From Anaerolineaceae bacterium (GTDB lineage Bacteria; Chloroflexota; Anaerolineae; Anaerolineales; Villigracilaceae): a stretch of DNA of 64,000 nucleotides. The notes beneath the pieces were generated by a model, which was given only the letters and a program-made list of their open reading frames with translations, was not told the DNA's origin and did no database searches. Of the stretch, positions 9,648-19,482 are shown in pieces; within the stretch, counting starts at the first letter, position 1, and each line of letters starts with the position of its first letter. The stretch spans positions 1 through 64,000 of the forward strand of contig QZIJ01000124.1 in assembly GCA_003598975.1 (NCBI GenBank), given 5' to 3'. The translations under genes were made by a program, and so were the position numbers.

Positions 9648-12600
9648 ATGTTTGAATCCCCGCGGTTGAATGCCACACTCAATAATATCCTCCAGGTGAT
9701 CGTCACCATTTACCAGGGGACGGCCATCCTGGTATTTGTTTTTGCATTGTTTCTGGCAAGCCGATGGCTCAAAACGCCGTTTCTGGGCGCCTTCTTCGAG
9801 CAGACCATGCTCAAAAATACGGCGGGTCCCAGCCAGCCATCGCCAGCATGGGAATTATACGACCAGATCGAATTTGGCGACCAGTTGATAGCCGTCAATG
9901 GAGTCCCGGTGCGGACGTTCACAGATGTAGAATCTGCCCTGAACGGAAGCACGCCGGGCACCATCCCGACCGAGGTGGGATTTTCCGCGGGGGAGGTAAT
10001 CCCCGTCACCGTCCGGTCTGAATCGGGCGAGGAAAGAACCCTTGATGTCACGCTGGGAATCTTCCCGATGTCCGACCGCGTCGGTTACATCGTCATTCCC
10101 GTCATCCTCAGTGGACTCTTCCTGATGATCAGCCTGTGGATTTTCGGCCTGCGCCGCGGCGAATCGGCGGGACGCGCCTTTTCGCTTTTCGCCTCCTCGC
10201 TTGCCATTGTGATCGGCACATTATTCGACCTGTTCACCACCCACGGCTTTCCTCACCTGTGGACACTCTCGGTAGCGATTCTCGGCGGTTCGATGGTGGA
10301 CATGGCCATGACCTTCCCGCAGGAGTTTCGTCCCGCCATCCGCCGTCCATATGTGCGCTGGATCGGGTACGGGATTGGCCTGCTCCTGACGGGATATGCA
10401 TACACCAAACTGCTGGACTTTCAAAATCCTTCGGCTTACATTGGGGCCTGGCAATGGCTGTATTTGTTTGTGGCCGTTGCCGGGTTGATCTATTTCGGTT
10501 TCATGATCTATTACGTTTTCTTTTCGCCCTCGCCGGTGGTGAAGTCCCAGGCGCGCACCATCCTGTTCGGCGCGGTGGTGGGATTTAGCGCGATGATCGT
10601 GTGGCTGGTGAACTCTGCCCTGGGCCTGTTCGAGTTTCAGTTTTCGATCCAGTGGCTTTTTACGCCCATGGTTGTTTTCCCGGCGGCCATCGGATATACC
10701 ATCCTGCGCTTCCGCCTGATCCAAACCGACACGTGGATGCGCCAATCCCTCATCTACGCTTTGTTGTCCGTCTTTGTGGTGGGCGGGGTCGGACTGATCG
10801 TCACAGGGTTGACGCTGATCTTTAAAGGATTCCAGCCATTCAGTAATACATGGATGGTGATCGGGCTGGCATTTCTCATCGCGGTTCTGCTCAATCCACT
10901 GCACAACCGCCTGCAAGGTGTGGTGGATAATGCCTTCTTCCGCGGTCAGCGCGCCTACTTAAAAAGCCAGCAGGATTTCACTCACAGGCTGGCCAATGTT
11001 GTCGATCAGTTAGGCGTCAGCCAGGCGCTGCGCGAGAGTGTGATGAATACGCTCGCGCCAGACCGCGCCCACATCTATATTTATGAAAGCCTGAACGACC
11101 AATACGCGGCCATGCCGGGCGCTGATAACAATCCCACCAGCGATATCCGTTTCGCCTCGTCCAGCCCGCTGACGCGGTATTTCCAGCAGGAACGCCTGCC
11201 TCTCTATTTGGACGGGGCCAGTCTCCCGTCCGCGTTGCGAGGCGAGGAGTCGCGTCTTGCTTTGTTGGGCGCGCGGTTGTTCATCCGTTTGAAAGGCAAG
11301 GATCGTCCGCTTGGCTGGGTCGCTTTGGGTTCGCGCCTTTCGGGACAGCCCTACACCCCGCAGGACCTGGCCTTTGTGGAAAACCTGTGCGAGCAGGCCG
11401 CGCTGTCCATTGAGCGCGCACAGACCGTCTCTGACCTCGAACGCCGCGTGCAGGAAATGAACGCGCTCGCCCGCGTCTCGCAGGGCGTGAATATCACGCT
11501 GACCTTCGATGACGTGCTCGAACTCATCTATGCCCAGACCGCGCAGATCATCCCCGCTGCCGATTTTCACATCACGCTTTACAACAAGGCGACTGACTAT
11601 TTCTTCTACGGCTTTTGCGTGGAAAACCGCGAACGCGTGGAAGTGAAAGAAAACAAACCCCTGCCATCCAACTCCGGGCTCGCGCAGGATATTATTCTGA
11701 AGGGCCGCCCGCTTATCACGCAGGATTATGCCCGTGAATGCCAGGCGCGCAATGTGTTGACCGGCGAGCAGGGTGTCTTTGCCTGGATGGGCGTGCCGCT
11801 CAATGCCGGGGCCGAGACCATCGGCGCGCTCAGCATCGCCAGCCGTGATGCCATCGTCAACTACACGCGCGGGCAGTTGGAACTCCTGCAAAATATTGCC
11901 GACCACACCGCGGGCGCCATTGTCAAATCGCGTTTGCTTCAGGAGACGGAACGCCGCGCCCGGCAACTTTCCACACTGAACGAGATCACGCGGCAATTGA
12001 CCTCCACGCTCGAATCCGAACCCCTGCTGAATAACATTCTCGAGAACGCCGTCTCCATTCTGAACTGCGAGGCGGGGAGCCTGTTCCTCGTGGATGAGCA
12101 GACCGATGAACTGGTCTTCAAGGTGACGGTCGGTCCGCCCGTCTCTGCCAGTCTCGCGGGACAGCGCCTGCCGCCCGGCAGTGGCGTTGTCGGACGGGCC
12201 GTTCAGACGCGCGCCCCGGTCATTGACAACGATGCCCAGCATTCGGGGTCCCGCCATGTGGCGACCGACGAGCAGACCGGTTTCGTGACCCGCGCCCTGT
12301 TGGCCGTCCCCCTGCAGATCAAAGACCGCGTCCTCGGCGTCATCGAAGTCATCAACCGCCGCGACCGATTGCCCTTCGGCGATGATGACCAGAACCTGCT
12401 GACAGCCTTCGCTGGGCAGGCCGCGGTTGCCATCGAAAACGCCCGCCTCTACACCCTCACCGACCAGGAACTGGCCGCCCGCGTGGAGGAACTCTCGGTC
12501 ATGCAACGCATTGACCGCGAACTCAACGCCAGCCTCGAAATGGGACGCGCCATGCGCATCACCCTCGATTGGGCCATGCGCCAGTCGCGCTCGCAGGCCG

Positions 12601-13679
12601 GGTTGATCGGCATGTTGGCTGATAATAACCTGCGCATCATGGCACATCAGGGATATGGCGAGCATCTGGCTGGTTACGCCGAAACGCCCATGCCCATGGA
12701 CCTGCCCGTTCTGCGACAGGCGGTTGCCACCGGCCAACCCCAGCGCCAGACCCTCGACCCGGCCATGGGCGGGAGCCTCCTTCCCGAGGCCATTGACCAG
12801 GTTGTCATCCCGATCCGACGCGAGGCGCAAGTCATCGGCCTGCTGATGCTTGAAAGCCTTTCCCGAACCGAAGAGGATATCTCGTTCCTCAACCGCCTCG
12901 GCGATCACGCCGCCATCGCCATTGCCAACGCGCAACTGTACGATGAAGTGCAGGCCGCCAACGAAGCCAAGAGCGAGTTCGTCTCTTTTGTGGCGCACGA
13001 ACTGAAAAACCCGATGACCTCCATCAAAGGTTATACAGAATTGCTGGCCGGTGGAAAAGTGGGCGTCATCAATGACATGCAGGCCAACTTCCTGCATACC
13101 ATCCGCTCGAATGTGGAGCGCATGTCCACTCTCGTCTCGGACCTGAACGACAACTCCAAGATCGAGGCCGGGCGCCTCCGCCTGGACTTCAAGGCGGTGG
13201 ATGTGCCCGAAGTGGTGGATGAGGTCATCCGCTCCACCCGCCGTCAGATCGAAGACAAAAAACAAATTGTGGAAGTTACCCTGCCCGAATCACTTCCCGC
13301 CGTTTGGGCCGACCGTACGCGCGTGGGACAGGTCCTCACCAACCTTGTCAGTAATGCCCACAAATATACACCGGAAGATGGTCAGATTATGGTAGGCGCA
13401 GAATTGACCGGTAATCAGTGGGACCCGGAAGGTGCGGCACGCGTTGTTCACCTTTGGGTGCGCGATACCGGCATCGGCATCAGTGACGAAGACCAGGCGA
13501 AAATCTTCCAGAAATTCTTCCGCTCCGAAGACCAGAAAGCCCGCGAAGCGCCCGGCACCGGCCTGGGTTTGAACATCACCAGGAGCCTTGTAGAAATGCA
13601 GGGCGGCAAGATCTGGTTCGAGAGCGAATTCCGCAAGGGGACCACCTTCCATATCACGGTCCCGGTGGCGGAAGGATAG
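9648..13679 (+). CDS. PDZ / multi-GAF hybrid-length sensor histidine kinase
   Basis: This 1343-residue membrane sensor starts with a helix (residues 14-40), then a PDZ-like domain (about 68-145, with FGDQLIAVNGVPV) and a block of about seven more helices (145-395). A chain of GAF-type domains follows at about 420-590, 610-770, 795-935 and 955-1090. The HisKA segment has VAHELKNPM with His1117 as the phosphoacceptor. The ATPase domain shows an N-box at about 1231 (NLVSNAHKYT), G1 DTGIGIS and G2 GTGLGLNI. No receiver domain or response regulator gene lies nearby. The ribosome-binding site is weak. Stimulus is unknown; the PDZ-plus-helices module suggests a membrane-linked signal. Confidence 0.92.
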   Translation: MFESPRLNATLNNILQVIVTIYQGTAILVFVFALFLASRWLKTPFLGAFFEQTMLKNTAGPSQPSPAWELYDQIEFGDQLIAVNGVPVRTFTDVESALNGSTPGTIPTEVGFSAGEVIPVTVRSESGEERTLDVTLGIFPMSDRVGYIVIPVILSGLFLMISLWIFGLRRGESAGRAFSLFASSLAIVIGTLFDLFTTHGFPHLWTLSVAILGGSMVDMAMTFPQEFRPAIRRPYVRWIGYGIGLLLTGYAYTKLLDFQNPSAYIGAWQWLYLFVAVAGLIYFGFMIYYVFFSPSPVVKSQARTILFGAVVGFSAMIVWLVNSALGLFEFQFSIQWLFTPMVVFPAAIGYTILRFRLIQTDTWMRQSLIYALLSVFVVGGVGLIVTGLTLIFKGFQPFSNTWMVIGLAFLIAVLLNPLHNRLQGVVDNAFFRGQRAYLKSQQDFTHRLANVVDQLGVSQALRESVMNTLAPDRAHIYIYESLNDQYAAMPGADNNPTSDIRFASSSPLTRYFQQERLPLYLDGASLPSALRGEESRLALLGARLFIRLKGKDRPLGWVALGSRLSGQPYTPQDLAFVENLCEQAALSIERAQTVSDLERRVQEMNALARVSQGVNITLTFDDVLELIYAQTAQIIPAADFHITLYNKATDYFFYGFCVENRERVEVKENKPLPSNSGLAQDIILKGRPLITQDYARECQARNVLTGEQGVFAWMGVPLNAGAETIGALSIASRDAIVNYTRGQLELLQNIADHTAGAIVKSRLLQETERRARQLSTLNEITRQLTSTLESEPLLNNILENAVSILNCEAGSLFLVDEQTDELVFKVTVGPPVSASLAGQRLPPGSGVVGRAVQTRAPVIDNDAQHSGSRHVATDEQTGFVTRALLAVPLQIKDRVLGVIEVINRRDRLPFGDDDQNLLTAFAGQAAVAIENARLYTLTDQELAARVEELSVMQRIDRELNASLEMGRAMRITLDWAMRQSRSQAGLIGMLADNNLRIMAHQGYGEHLAGYAETPMPMDLPVLRQAVATGQPQRQTLDPAMGGSLLPEAIDQVVIPIRREAQVIGLLMLESLSRTEEDISFLNRLGDHAAIAIANAQLYDEVQAANEAKSEFVSFVAHELKNPMTSIKGYTELLAGGKVGVINDMQANFLHTIRSNVERMSTLVSDLNDNSKIEAGRLRLDFKAVDVPEVVDEVIRSTRRQIEDKKQIVEVTLPESLPAVWADRTRVGQVLTNLVSNAHKYTPEDGQIMVGAELTGNQWDPEGAARVVHLWVRDTGIGISDEDQAKIFQKFFRSEDQKAREAPGTGLGLNITRSLVEMQGGKIWFESEFRKGTTFHITVPVAEG

Positions 13680-13693
13680 ATCCCACCCCCAGC

Positions 13694-13723
13694 CCCTCCC
13701 CAAATGCGTACATTTGGAGAGGG
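13694..13723. repeat. Palindrome between kinase and FIST gene
   Basis: CCAAATG and CATTTGG flank a CGTA loop, and the stem extends past one mismatch with CCCTC / GAGGG. It has no T-run. It looks like one of the small palindromic repeats of this genome, placed 15 bases after the kinase stop. Confidence 0.7.
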
Positions 13724-13739
13724 AGAATGAACAAGGAAT

Positions 13740-14885
13740 ATGACTCTAATTGCCGCAGTAGGACATGCCCAGGCCCTGGATGGCCGCGAAGCCGGTTTGC
13801 AGGCCGTGCATCAGGCGCTGAATCGCCTGGGCGCGTCGTCGCCGACCTTTGGAATCGTAATTTCCTCCCATCAATATCAGCCGCGCGAAGTGGCGGCGGG
13901 CGTCGCCAGCCTCACTGGTGACATGCCGCTGATCGGCTTCAGTTCCCCCGCCGGGTTGACGCACGAGGGAATTCATCCACATTCGGTGGTGGTGGCGCTT
14001 CTCAGCGGCGACCTGCGCGCCGAAGTCCACTGGTTGCCCGGCTATGCCCAAAGCGGCCGCGAGACCGCCAACCGCCTCGTTCAACTGACCTCGGGGGACG
14101 CGGCGCGCCAATCTCTGCTCTTTTTTGCGGACGGTTTCAACGGCGATGCCGAGCAACTTTGCAACAACCTGCCCGAAAAATCCATGCTCATGCTGGGCGG
14201 ACTCTCCAGCGGCGATATGCACACGGGAAACAACTACCAGATCGCCGGTACGCAAGCCGGGACGGGAGGGCTGGCCGCGGCCATCCTGCGAGGTTCTGCG
14301 CGTATAGGGGTTGGATTCGCCCACGGTTGGGACCCGGTCGGCAACCAGTTCCGCGTGACGCGTTCGCGCGGCTTCTGGCTCCGCACGCTGGACGGGCGTC
14401 CTGCCTCCGAGACGTACGCGCAGGTCTTCGGTTATCCTGCGCGCGATTGGGCGTTTCCTCCGCTCAACTATCTGGCGCGGCTCTATCCCATCGGCATGGA
14501 GCAGGGTGAGCAGTTGATCGTGCGTTCGCCCCTGCGCGTCGAAGCGGACGGCAGTTTTCGCCTCAACGCGCCCGTGCGCGACGGCCTGGACGCGTTCCTG
14601 CTGGTGGGAAGCCGCACTTCCTGCCAGAACGCCGCGCAGAAAGCGACCCAACAAGCGCTCATGCAATTGGAAGATGCCAAACCCGTCTTTGCCCTTGTGC
14701 TCGTGGACATCGCCTGGCAGATGCTGTTGAAGTCCACGCCGGGTGTGGAGATCGCCGCCGTGCAGGAGATTCTCGGCAACGATGTCCCCATCGCGGGTGG
14801 TTACACTCTCGGCCAGATCGCGCCTTCGAAGACCATTCCACAGTTTTTGAACCAGCATATGATGGTGATTGTATTTGGGGAATAG
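13740..14885 (+). CDS. FIST N / FIST C domain sensory protein
   Basis: This 381-residue soluble protein has the FIST layout: an N-terminal half with LIGFSSPAGLTHEGIHPHSVVVALLSG near residues 60-90, and a FIST C half from about residue 215 (YARLYPIGM-like NYLARLYPIGMEQG, ending with DVPIAGGYTLGQIAP). FIST proteins are thought to bind small ligands and often sit beside signalling genes. Here it follows the large histidine kinase by 60 bases on the same strand, so a shared signalling role is likely. AAGGA lies 5 bases before the ATG. A terminator follows. Confidence 0.87.
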   Translation: MTLIAAVGHAQALDGREAGLQAVHQALNRLGASSPTFGIVISSHQYQPREVAAGVASLTGDMPLIGFSSPAGLTHEGIHPHSVVVALLSGDLRAEVHWLPGYAQSGRETANRLVQLTSGDAARQSLLFFADGFNGDAEQLCNNLPEKSMLMLGGLSSGDMHTGNNYQIAGTQAGTGGLAAAILRGSARIGVGFAHGWDPVGNQFRVTRSRGFWLRTLDGRPASETYAQVFGYPARDWAFPPLNYLARLYPIGMEQGEQLIVRSPLRVEADGSFRLNAPVRDGLDAFLLVGSRTSCQNAAQKATQQALMQLEDAKPVFALVLVDIAWQMLLKSTPGVEIAAVQEILGNDVPIAGGYTLGQIAPSKTIPQFLNQHMMVIVFGE

Positions 14886-14916
14886 TATTGCGTCATACGT
14901 AAAACGTAATGAAATG

Positions 14917-14952
14917 AAAAAGACGTACTGCATATAAGCGGTACGCCTTTTT
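14917..14952 (+). terminator. Terminator after FIST gene
   Basis: AAAAAG-A-CGTAC pairs with GTACG-C-CTTTTT (one A-C mismatch) around a 12-base loop and ends in a T-run. The symmetry would let it work on both strands. Confidence 0.8.
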
Positions 14953-15290
14953 GATTCTTGACTGGGACTTTCCTGACCGCCTGACAGTTTGTGGATGGTG
15001 CGCGGAAAACGCTGATTGACACAGATCAACGCGGATTCCTCGATGATTTTCAACGAAACATGAACTCACGGTGGATGAGTTCGCGGTCGGTGGGCGCGTC
15101 CATGTTCGTAGTGTAATACAGTTTGGGGTGGGGGAAAGTTGCAGGGAGGAGGGGAGAAACATTACAAATGGCAATTGCGGTAGGAGATGGAAATTGGTAG
15201 AATAATTGTAACTCTAAAGAAATGGATTCGTTTCAGTCTAACCGCTAGTAAGCCCATTTGCTCAGTAATAATTAACTAGGAGGTTCGCCA
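14953..15290. other. Gene-free stretch before first cassette cluster
   Basis: No coding region is visible. Around 15002-15045 it carries a fragment of a dispersed repeat (ACGCTGATTGACACAGATCA type). At 15239-15256 the sequence AACCGCTAGTAAGCCC resembles a decayed version of the AACCGTTAGCCC junction that precedes other cassettes here. The next gene has its own good ribosome-binding site (AGGAGG). Confidence 0.5.
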
Positions 15291-16115
15291 ATGCGACATC
15301 AAGTCTATAAGGAACGTACTACTCTGCGGCTTACGCTTCTTGGAATCCTTATTGCTGTAATTGGCGCGGTCCTTCTTATTGCTTCATCTTCATGGGAACC
15401 TTTATCAAAATCCCCTGAGTGGCAAGCTATCGCTAGGGATTTTGGGGCGTTATTCATTGCATCAGTTGCCGTTGCCCTCATTTGGGATCTTGTTGCGCGC
15501 CGAGCGTTTGTTGCAGAGCTTCTTTCCATTACGCAACTCGCAGAAGATATTGAGCAGACAGGGCTTGTTGGAGCATCAGCAAAATGGCATGGGGAAATTG
15601 ACTGGGCTCAATTATTCGCTTCATCTGATGATTTTGAACTACTTTTCGCCTATGGACGAACATGGCGCAACACTCACCGAGTTTATCTGGCTGAATTTGC
15701 AACACGCAAGAATACTAAAGCCAGAATAGCCTTGCCAGACCCTGACAATATAAACATAATGACTGAACTTGCCTATAGATTTGAAATCACTCCCGAAGTG
15801 TTGAGTCAAAACATACGAGAGGCAGAACAAGATTTCATCGAGATCTTTGGCGGAGCACAACAAGCTGTAGATAAACTTCAGATTTGGCGAATATCAACGG
15901 CACCTGTTTGGAGCTATTATCGTTTTGATGGAATAGTCATATTTACTTTGTATAGGCATCGTCGCGGAAGACTTGAGGTCCCAACTCTCATTGTAAAGAA
16001 AGGTGGATCTCTTTTTGAATTTTTCCAACAAGAGTTCGATGCTTTAGCATCTGAAAATAGCCAGCTTTGCAACAGATTTTTCCCACCCCAGATTCAACGG
16101 GCTACCGATAAGTAG
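15291..16115 (+). CDS. Hypothetical membrane protein (cassette-like gene)
   Basis: I do not recognise this 274-residue protein. It has two N-terminal membrane helices (about residues 13-32 and 50-68) and a cytoplasmic remainder with a regular alpha/beta look (ELLFAYGRTWRNTHRVYLAEFA near residue 115; APVWSYYRFDGIVIFTLYRH near residue 205). AGGAGG precedes the ATG. It is the first of five unrelated + strand genes, each followed by an attC-like repeat, and is more AT-rich than the housekeeping genes around it. The next repeat begins inside its last codons. Confidence 0.75.
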   Translation: MRHQVYKERTTLRLTLLGILIAVIGAVLLIASSSWEPLSKSPEWQAIARDFGALFIASVAVALIWDLVARRAFVAELLSITQLAEDIEQTGLVGASAKWHGEIDWAQLFASSDDFELLFAYGRTWRNTHRVYLAEFATRKNTKARIALPDPDNINIMTELAYRFEITPEVLSQNIREAEQDFIEIFGGAQQAVDKLQIWRISTAPVWSYYRFDGIVIFTLYRHRRGRLEVPTLIVKKGGSLFEFFQQEFDALASENSQLCNRFFPPQIQRATDK

Positions 16116-16229
16116 CAGTCAAGGGCGGGGATTCTGTGCGACTTTCAGGAAATTCTGGCTTCGAGATTTTTCTACTCGCGGGCAGAGTCTATGGTTGCGA
16201 CGTCCTGTCCATGAGGAAAACCGTTAGCT
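16099..16229 (+). repeat. attC-like element 1
   Basis: It begins with GGCTACC at the end of the preceding gene and ends with the core-like GTTAGCT at 16223-16229. It carries the shared central block (CTGGCTTCGAGATTTTTCTA, then CTCGCGGGCAGAGTCTA). The ends relate as in integron attC sites (inverse core, variable arms, central region, GTTRRRY core), but the arms pair only weakly here. The following gene starts 36 bases after the core. Confidence 0.6.
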
Positions 16230-16264
16230 CACAATCTCCGACAAGGTAACCTTCTGAAATCATT

Positions 16265-17122
16265 ATGATTACTATTCCAAGGTATTTTGTTTACCTCTCA
16301 AAGAACAAAATTGACATGCTTCATGGTCAATTATTGCGAAAGGGTTTTAAGTTTTCCGACATTTCGCCAAAATTGACAGTCCCTGGCTTTGAGGCATCCA
16401 TAAACTTCCATGAAAAAGACGAGAAAGAACAGAGCGAGTTATACAACAAAGCCCAAAAAGTCTTATCAACCATGGAAAAAACGGGGGCTATCAAACCTTT
16501 GCTCAACCAAGAACCATATATCAAATTCTTCAACCATGATAAAAGCAAATGGCATTGTGGGATATTAGCTGAAGATTTTTTCGCTCAACAAGTTGAACGA
16601 AGCGAAAGCCCATCTGAACACAAGAAAAGTATTGAAGGTGCATATATTAATTTCAAAATACATAGAGATAGTCTAATTCTCCTAATCGGCTCGTCAAACC
16701 ACTTAATTGGAGAAACTGACTATCATCTCGACTCGAGTATGCCCAACAGACCATTGAGCACTCATCGCTTATTATTTAATGTCCCGCAGTTCATTCAAGC
16801 CTATGAGCGATACGATAATTGGTGGGCATCCAGAGTCGCTCCAATTCGCTACCCTTCTTCTGCGGGTTATTGCTTAAGTTTGAGCGAAATTTGCTTGAAG
16901 AAATTTGTTGATTACCCTGAATCGGAAATCGAAATAATGTTCATTCTTTACCAAAAATTCGACCTGCGCAAAACGGCACGCGAATTATCGCAAGAAATAT
17001 CAAGAGATGATTATCATGTTATGGAAAGCACTCGACAATGGCTCGAAAGCAAGGTGTCAAAAACTAATATGCTAAAGTTTCGCTACCTTTATGTAGGCTC
17101 ACCTATATTCACTGCATTGTAG
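16265..17122 (+). CDS. Hypothetical protein, possibly DUF7019-like (cassette-like gene)
   Basis: This is a 285-residue soluble protein without signal or membrane segments. The start YFVYLSKNKIDMLHGQL recalls a family of about 200-280 residue bacterial proteins that open with a Y-Y-x-S-x-x-K-x-DML motif (DUF7019/SAVMC3_10250 type); this is from memory and is weak evidence. The sequence is strikingly AT-rich compared with neighbours, a sign of foreign origin. It is enclosed between attC-like elements 1 and 2 and has only a weak ribosome-binding site. Confidence 0.7.
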   Translation: MITIPRYFVYLSKNKIDMLHGQLLRKGFKFSDISPKLTVPGFEASINFHEKDEKEQSELYNKAQKVLSTMEKTGAIKPLLNQEPYIKFFNHDKSKWHCGILAEDFFAQQVERSESPSEHKKSIEGAYINFKIHRDSLILLIGSSNHLIGETDYHLDSSMPNRPLSTHRLLFNVPQFIQAYERYDNWWASRVAPIRYPSSAGYCLSLSEICLKKFVDYPESEIEIMFILYQKFDLRKTARELSQEISRDDYHVMESTRQWLESKVSKTNMLKFRYLYVGSPIFTAL

Positions 17123-17269
17123 TAGGATGACACAGTACGCACTCTGCTTTCGCTCCACTCCGCGGATTACAGTTGGCTTCGAGATTTTTCTGCTCGCGGG
17201 CAGAGTCCACGGGCGGTTGGCGAAACCGTCGAGACACGCGGAGACCGTCCATGACGAAGACCGTTGGCT
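17123..17269 (+). repeat. attC-like element 2
   Basis: The central block runs GGCTTCGAGATTTTTCTGCT then CGCGGGCAGAGTCCACGGGCG (17174-17215), followed by GTTGGCGAAACCG. Arms CTCCGCG (17158-17164) and CGCGGAG (17237-17243) pair perfectly around it. The core at 17263-17269 is GTTGGCT, an almost exact GTTRRRY. The next gene starts about 54 bases later. Confidence 0.7.
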
Positions 17270-17322
17270 GGCGTATAAAACGCTGAAATCGTCCAATCAT
17301 TGTCATGTTTGAGGAAAACACG

Positions 17323-19359
17323 ATGAAAATCCAATCTATAAATTCTAACTATGTGGATGTTTGGCGTGTTTATGGGTTATTGTTTTTTTTGATAATGATT
17401 TCCTTAGCCCCGGGCCTGGCACATGCGCAAACGCAAGGCCTGGAGCCGCAAAAGGTGATAGCCACCGGGAGCTTTATGTGCGGAAATACATCCTTGCCGT
17501 CGACTCTTGAAGTATGGAATGTCGGCGCGCAGGGAGGCGAGTCTTATGCCCAGGCTACCTTTTCCGGTTACGACTGTATTAATGGTAAACCCGGTAGTGT
17601 GTTGAAAACAATGTACGGCACATTCTCTGGCGGGCCAAATGGGGTCGCCACATTCGATATCTGTGTTGATGTAGATGACCCCACCAATTGTCGAACGGTG
17701 AATTTTCAGTTTGTCGATGGCAATAGAATCACGTATCAGGGCGTTGAATCGGGCTATGTGATCCAAAACCCGGAAGCCTTTGGCGCAGCCGGCTCCGACT
17801 GCACGGCGGCCATCCACTACGATACGGCGATCAAGCCCGGCGACACGCTATCCCCCTGGGCAACCTATACTGCCCTGCCAGGGGGGCAGGCGGTAACTCC
17901 CATCGGGGAGGCCTTTCTGATTCAAGGTAAATTGACACCATCTGTGATTTGGGATGGAACAGAAACGATCATCGAATTGCAATACACCTGCCCGGGACAT
18001 CAGGGGCATATTGCCACCATCACCGTTCCTGCGGCGGGCAATCCCACACTTACCCCTACTAACGTTGAAACCATCACCCCTGGGGGAACATCCACGCCGC
18101 AGATTACGGATACGCCCAGTCCCAGCGACACGCCCACGCCGGAAGCCTCCGCCACCACCGCCTTGACCCCTACCAAAATATCCTGCAAACCCCTCTCAGC
18201 AGACGCCAAACTGACCCAGATATTAAACCAGTACTACGCACAAATCCCCAAGGGAATCACTGATTCTGGTAACAAGAATAACCTGCTAACCCTTTGGGAT
18301 GAAAAGTACAACGAATATGTTTGCGGCAGTTATCAAGGCAAAGTATTACAACTTCTCAGCGACATCAAATTCAACTCTGATCCATGCGTGAGCGCCTGGT
18401 TGGACGATTGGGATTACGGCCCCATCGAAGCGCTCTGGGGCGGGCATCAAGCCGTGGTCATTTACCCGCGCGGCACCACCTGGACCGACACCGGGCTGGT
18501 GCTGGACCCGTGGATTACCCAAAGCCCGCAGGTTTACACCATTCAAGAATGGTCGATCCAATTCAGCGGCAGCTCGCAGTACGGCGTCCGGGGAAGCAGC
18601 GACTATGAGAATCAGGCCCAATATCCAACAGTAGGTGGAAACTACACCCCGTCGGGCGACCTAAAACTAACGGCCGAAGAAAACGATTTTATCCGTACCC
18701 TTCCGTTGGACAAACAGGAATGGCTCAAAAAAATGTCGCCGGTTAACCGTAAGGCCTGGGTGGCGCAAATGATGCGCCGCCAAACGCAAAATGCCACCTT
18801 GAGTATCAACAGCCCGCTGGATATTTATTTGACAGATGATGCAGGCCATTTTGCCGGGTTTATGAATGGCAACTTCGTGGATGATCTACCGGATGTGTCT
18901 TTTCGACGTTTTTTAAGGGCTGACGGGCGTTACTGGACGGAAGTGGAATATCCAGCCAACCGCAATTACCGGGTGGTGATGTACGGCACCGGTGATGGTC
19001 AGGCCCGCGTGTTCAGCACAATTACCGAATCTGGCGCCTCGAGCATGGCGTACCAGTACGATTTTTCAGTTGGCGTAGGCGAATTTTATCAATCAGAAAC
19101 CAGCGAAATTGGCGCATCATTTGTCTATGCTCAATCGCGCATTGAGCCGAACATCGCTTTGACGGCAGACCAGGCATGGATAGAATCTCAACCTGGATTG
19201 GTTGAACCTCAACGGTATAACAAAGATGATACGACTCCATTCTGGTTGATTGTGCTTGTCGTTTGTGGCGTTGGTGCATGTTTGATAGCGTTTCTAATTC
19301 TTCTGGTGGGTATAATTTGGTTTACCCGCCAAGGCAGAAAAGCAAAGTTTTCTCTCTGA
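17323..19359 (+). CDS. Secreted, membrane-anchored hypothetical protein (cassette-like gene)
   Basis: This 678-residue protein has a signal peptide ending at about AHA-QTQ, an N-terminal extracellular region with several cysteines, a Thr/Pro/Ser-rich linker (about residues 235-285, repeated TP/SP pairs), and a second domain. A C-terminal helix followed by RQGRKAKF anchors it. I chose the ATG at 17323, with GAGG 8 bases upstream, over the ATG at 17305. It is long for a gene cassette, but it is bounded by attC-like elements on both sides. Function is unknown; a surface adhesion or binding role is a guess. Confidence 0.8.
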   Translation: MKIQSINSNYVDVWRVYGLLFFLIMISLAPGLAHAQTQGLEPQKVIATGSFMCGNTSLPSTLEVWNVGAQGGESYAQATFSGYDCINGKPGSVLKTMYGTFSGGPNGVATFDICVDVDDPTNCRTVNFQFVDGNRITYQGVESGYVIQNPEAFGAAGSDCTAAIHYDTAIKPGDTLSPWATYTALPGGQAVTPIGEAFLIQGKLTPSVIWDGTETIIELQYTCPGHQGHIATITVPAAGNPTLTPTNVETITPGGTSTPQITDTPSPSDTPTPEASATTALTPTKISCKPLSADAKLTQILNQYYAQIPKGITDSGNKNNLLTLWDEKYNEYVCGSYQGKVLQLLSDIKFNSDPCVSAWLDDWDYGPIEALWGGHQAVVIYPRGTTWTDTGLVLDPWITQSPQVYTIQEWSIQFSGSSQYGVRGSSDYENQAQYPTVGGNYTPSGDLKLTAEENDFIRTLPLDKQEWLKKMSPVNRKAWVAQMMRRQTQNATLSINSPLDIYLTDDAGHFAGFMNGNFVDDLPDVSFRRFLRADGRYWTEVEYPANRNYRVVMYGTGDGQARVFSTITESGASSMAYQYDFSVGVGEFYQSETSEIGASFVYAQSRIEPNIALTADQAWIESQPGLVEPQRYNKDDTTPFWLIVLVVCGVGACLIAFLILLVGIIWFTRQGRKAKFSL

Positions 19360-19360
19360 G

Positions 19361-19482
19361 AGAGTGTCTGAAAACCTCAACACAAAGTCACCAAGCCACG
19401 AAGCCACTAAGTTTTTTCCTTTGAGTCTTGGTGACCTTGTGCCTTCGTGGTAAAGAACACTGCCTTTTCAGACACTTTCTGA
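19361..19482. repeat. MITE-like palindromic element, copy 1
   Basis: Perfect 12-bp outer inverted repeats, AGTGTCTGAAAA (19363-19374) and TTTTCAGACACT (19465-19476), enclose an inner pair built on CACAAAGTCACCAAGCCACG and CTTGGTGACCTTGTGCCTTC. A diverged copy with the same architecture lies at 42904-43020. It codes for nothing and has the form of a small non-autonomous mobile element. Confidence 0.8.

Noticed and set aside
11010-13265. A 751-codon antisense frame within the histidine kinase gene.
   Set aside because: The + strand frame has intact HisKA and ATPase motifs; the antisense product has none and arises from codon bias.
13746-15053. A 435-codon antisense frame over the FIST gene.
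   Set aside because: The FIST protein is well supported; the antisense frame ends in intergenic repeat sequence.
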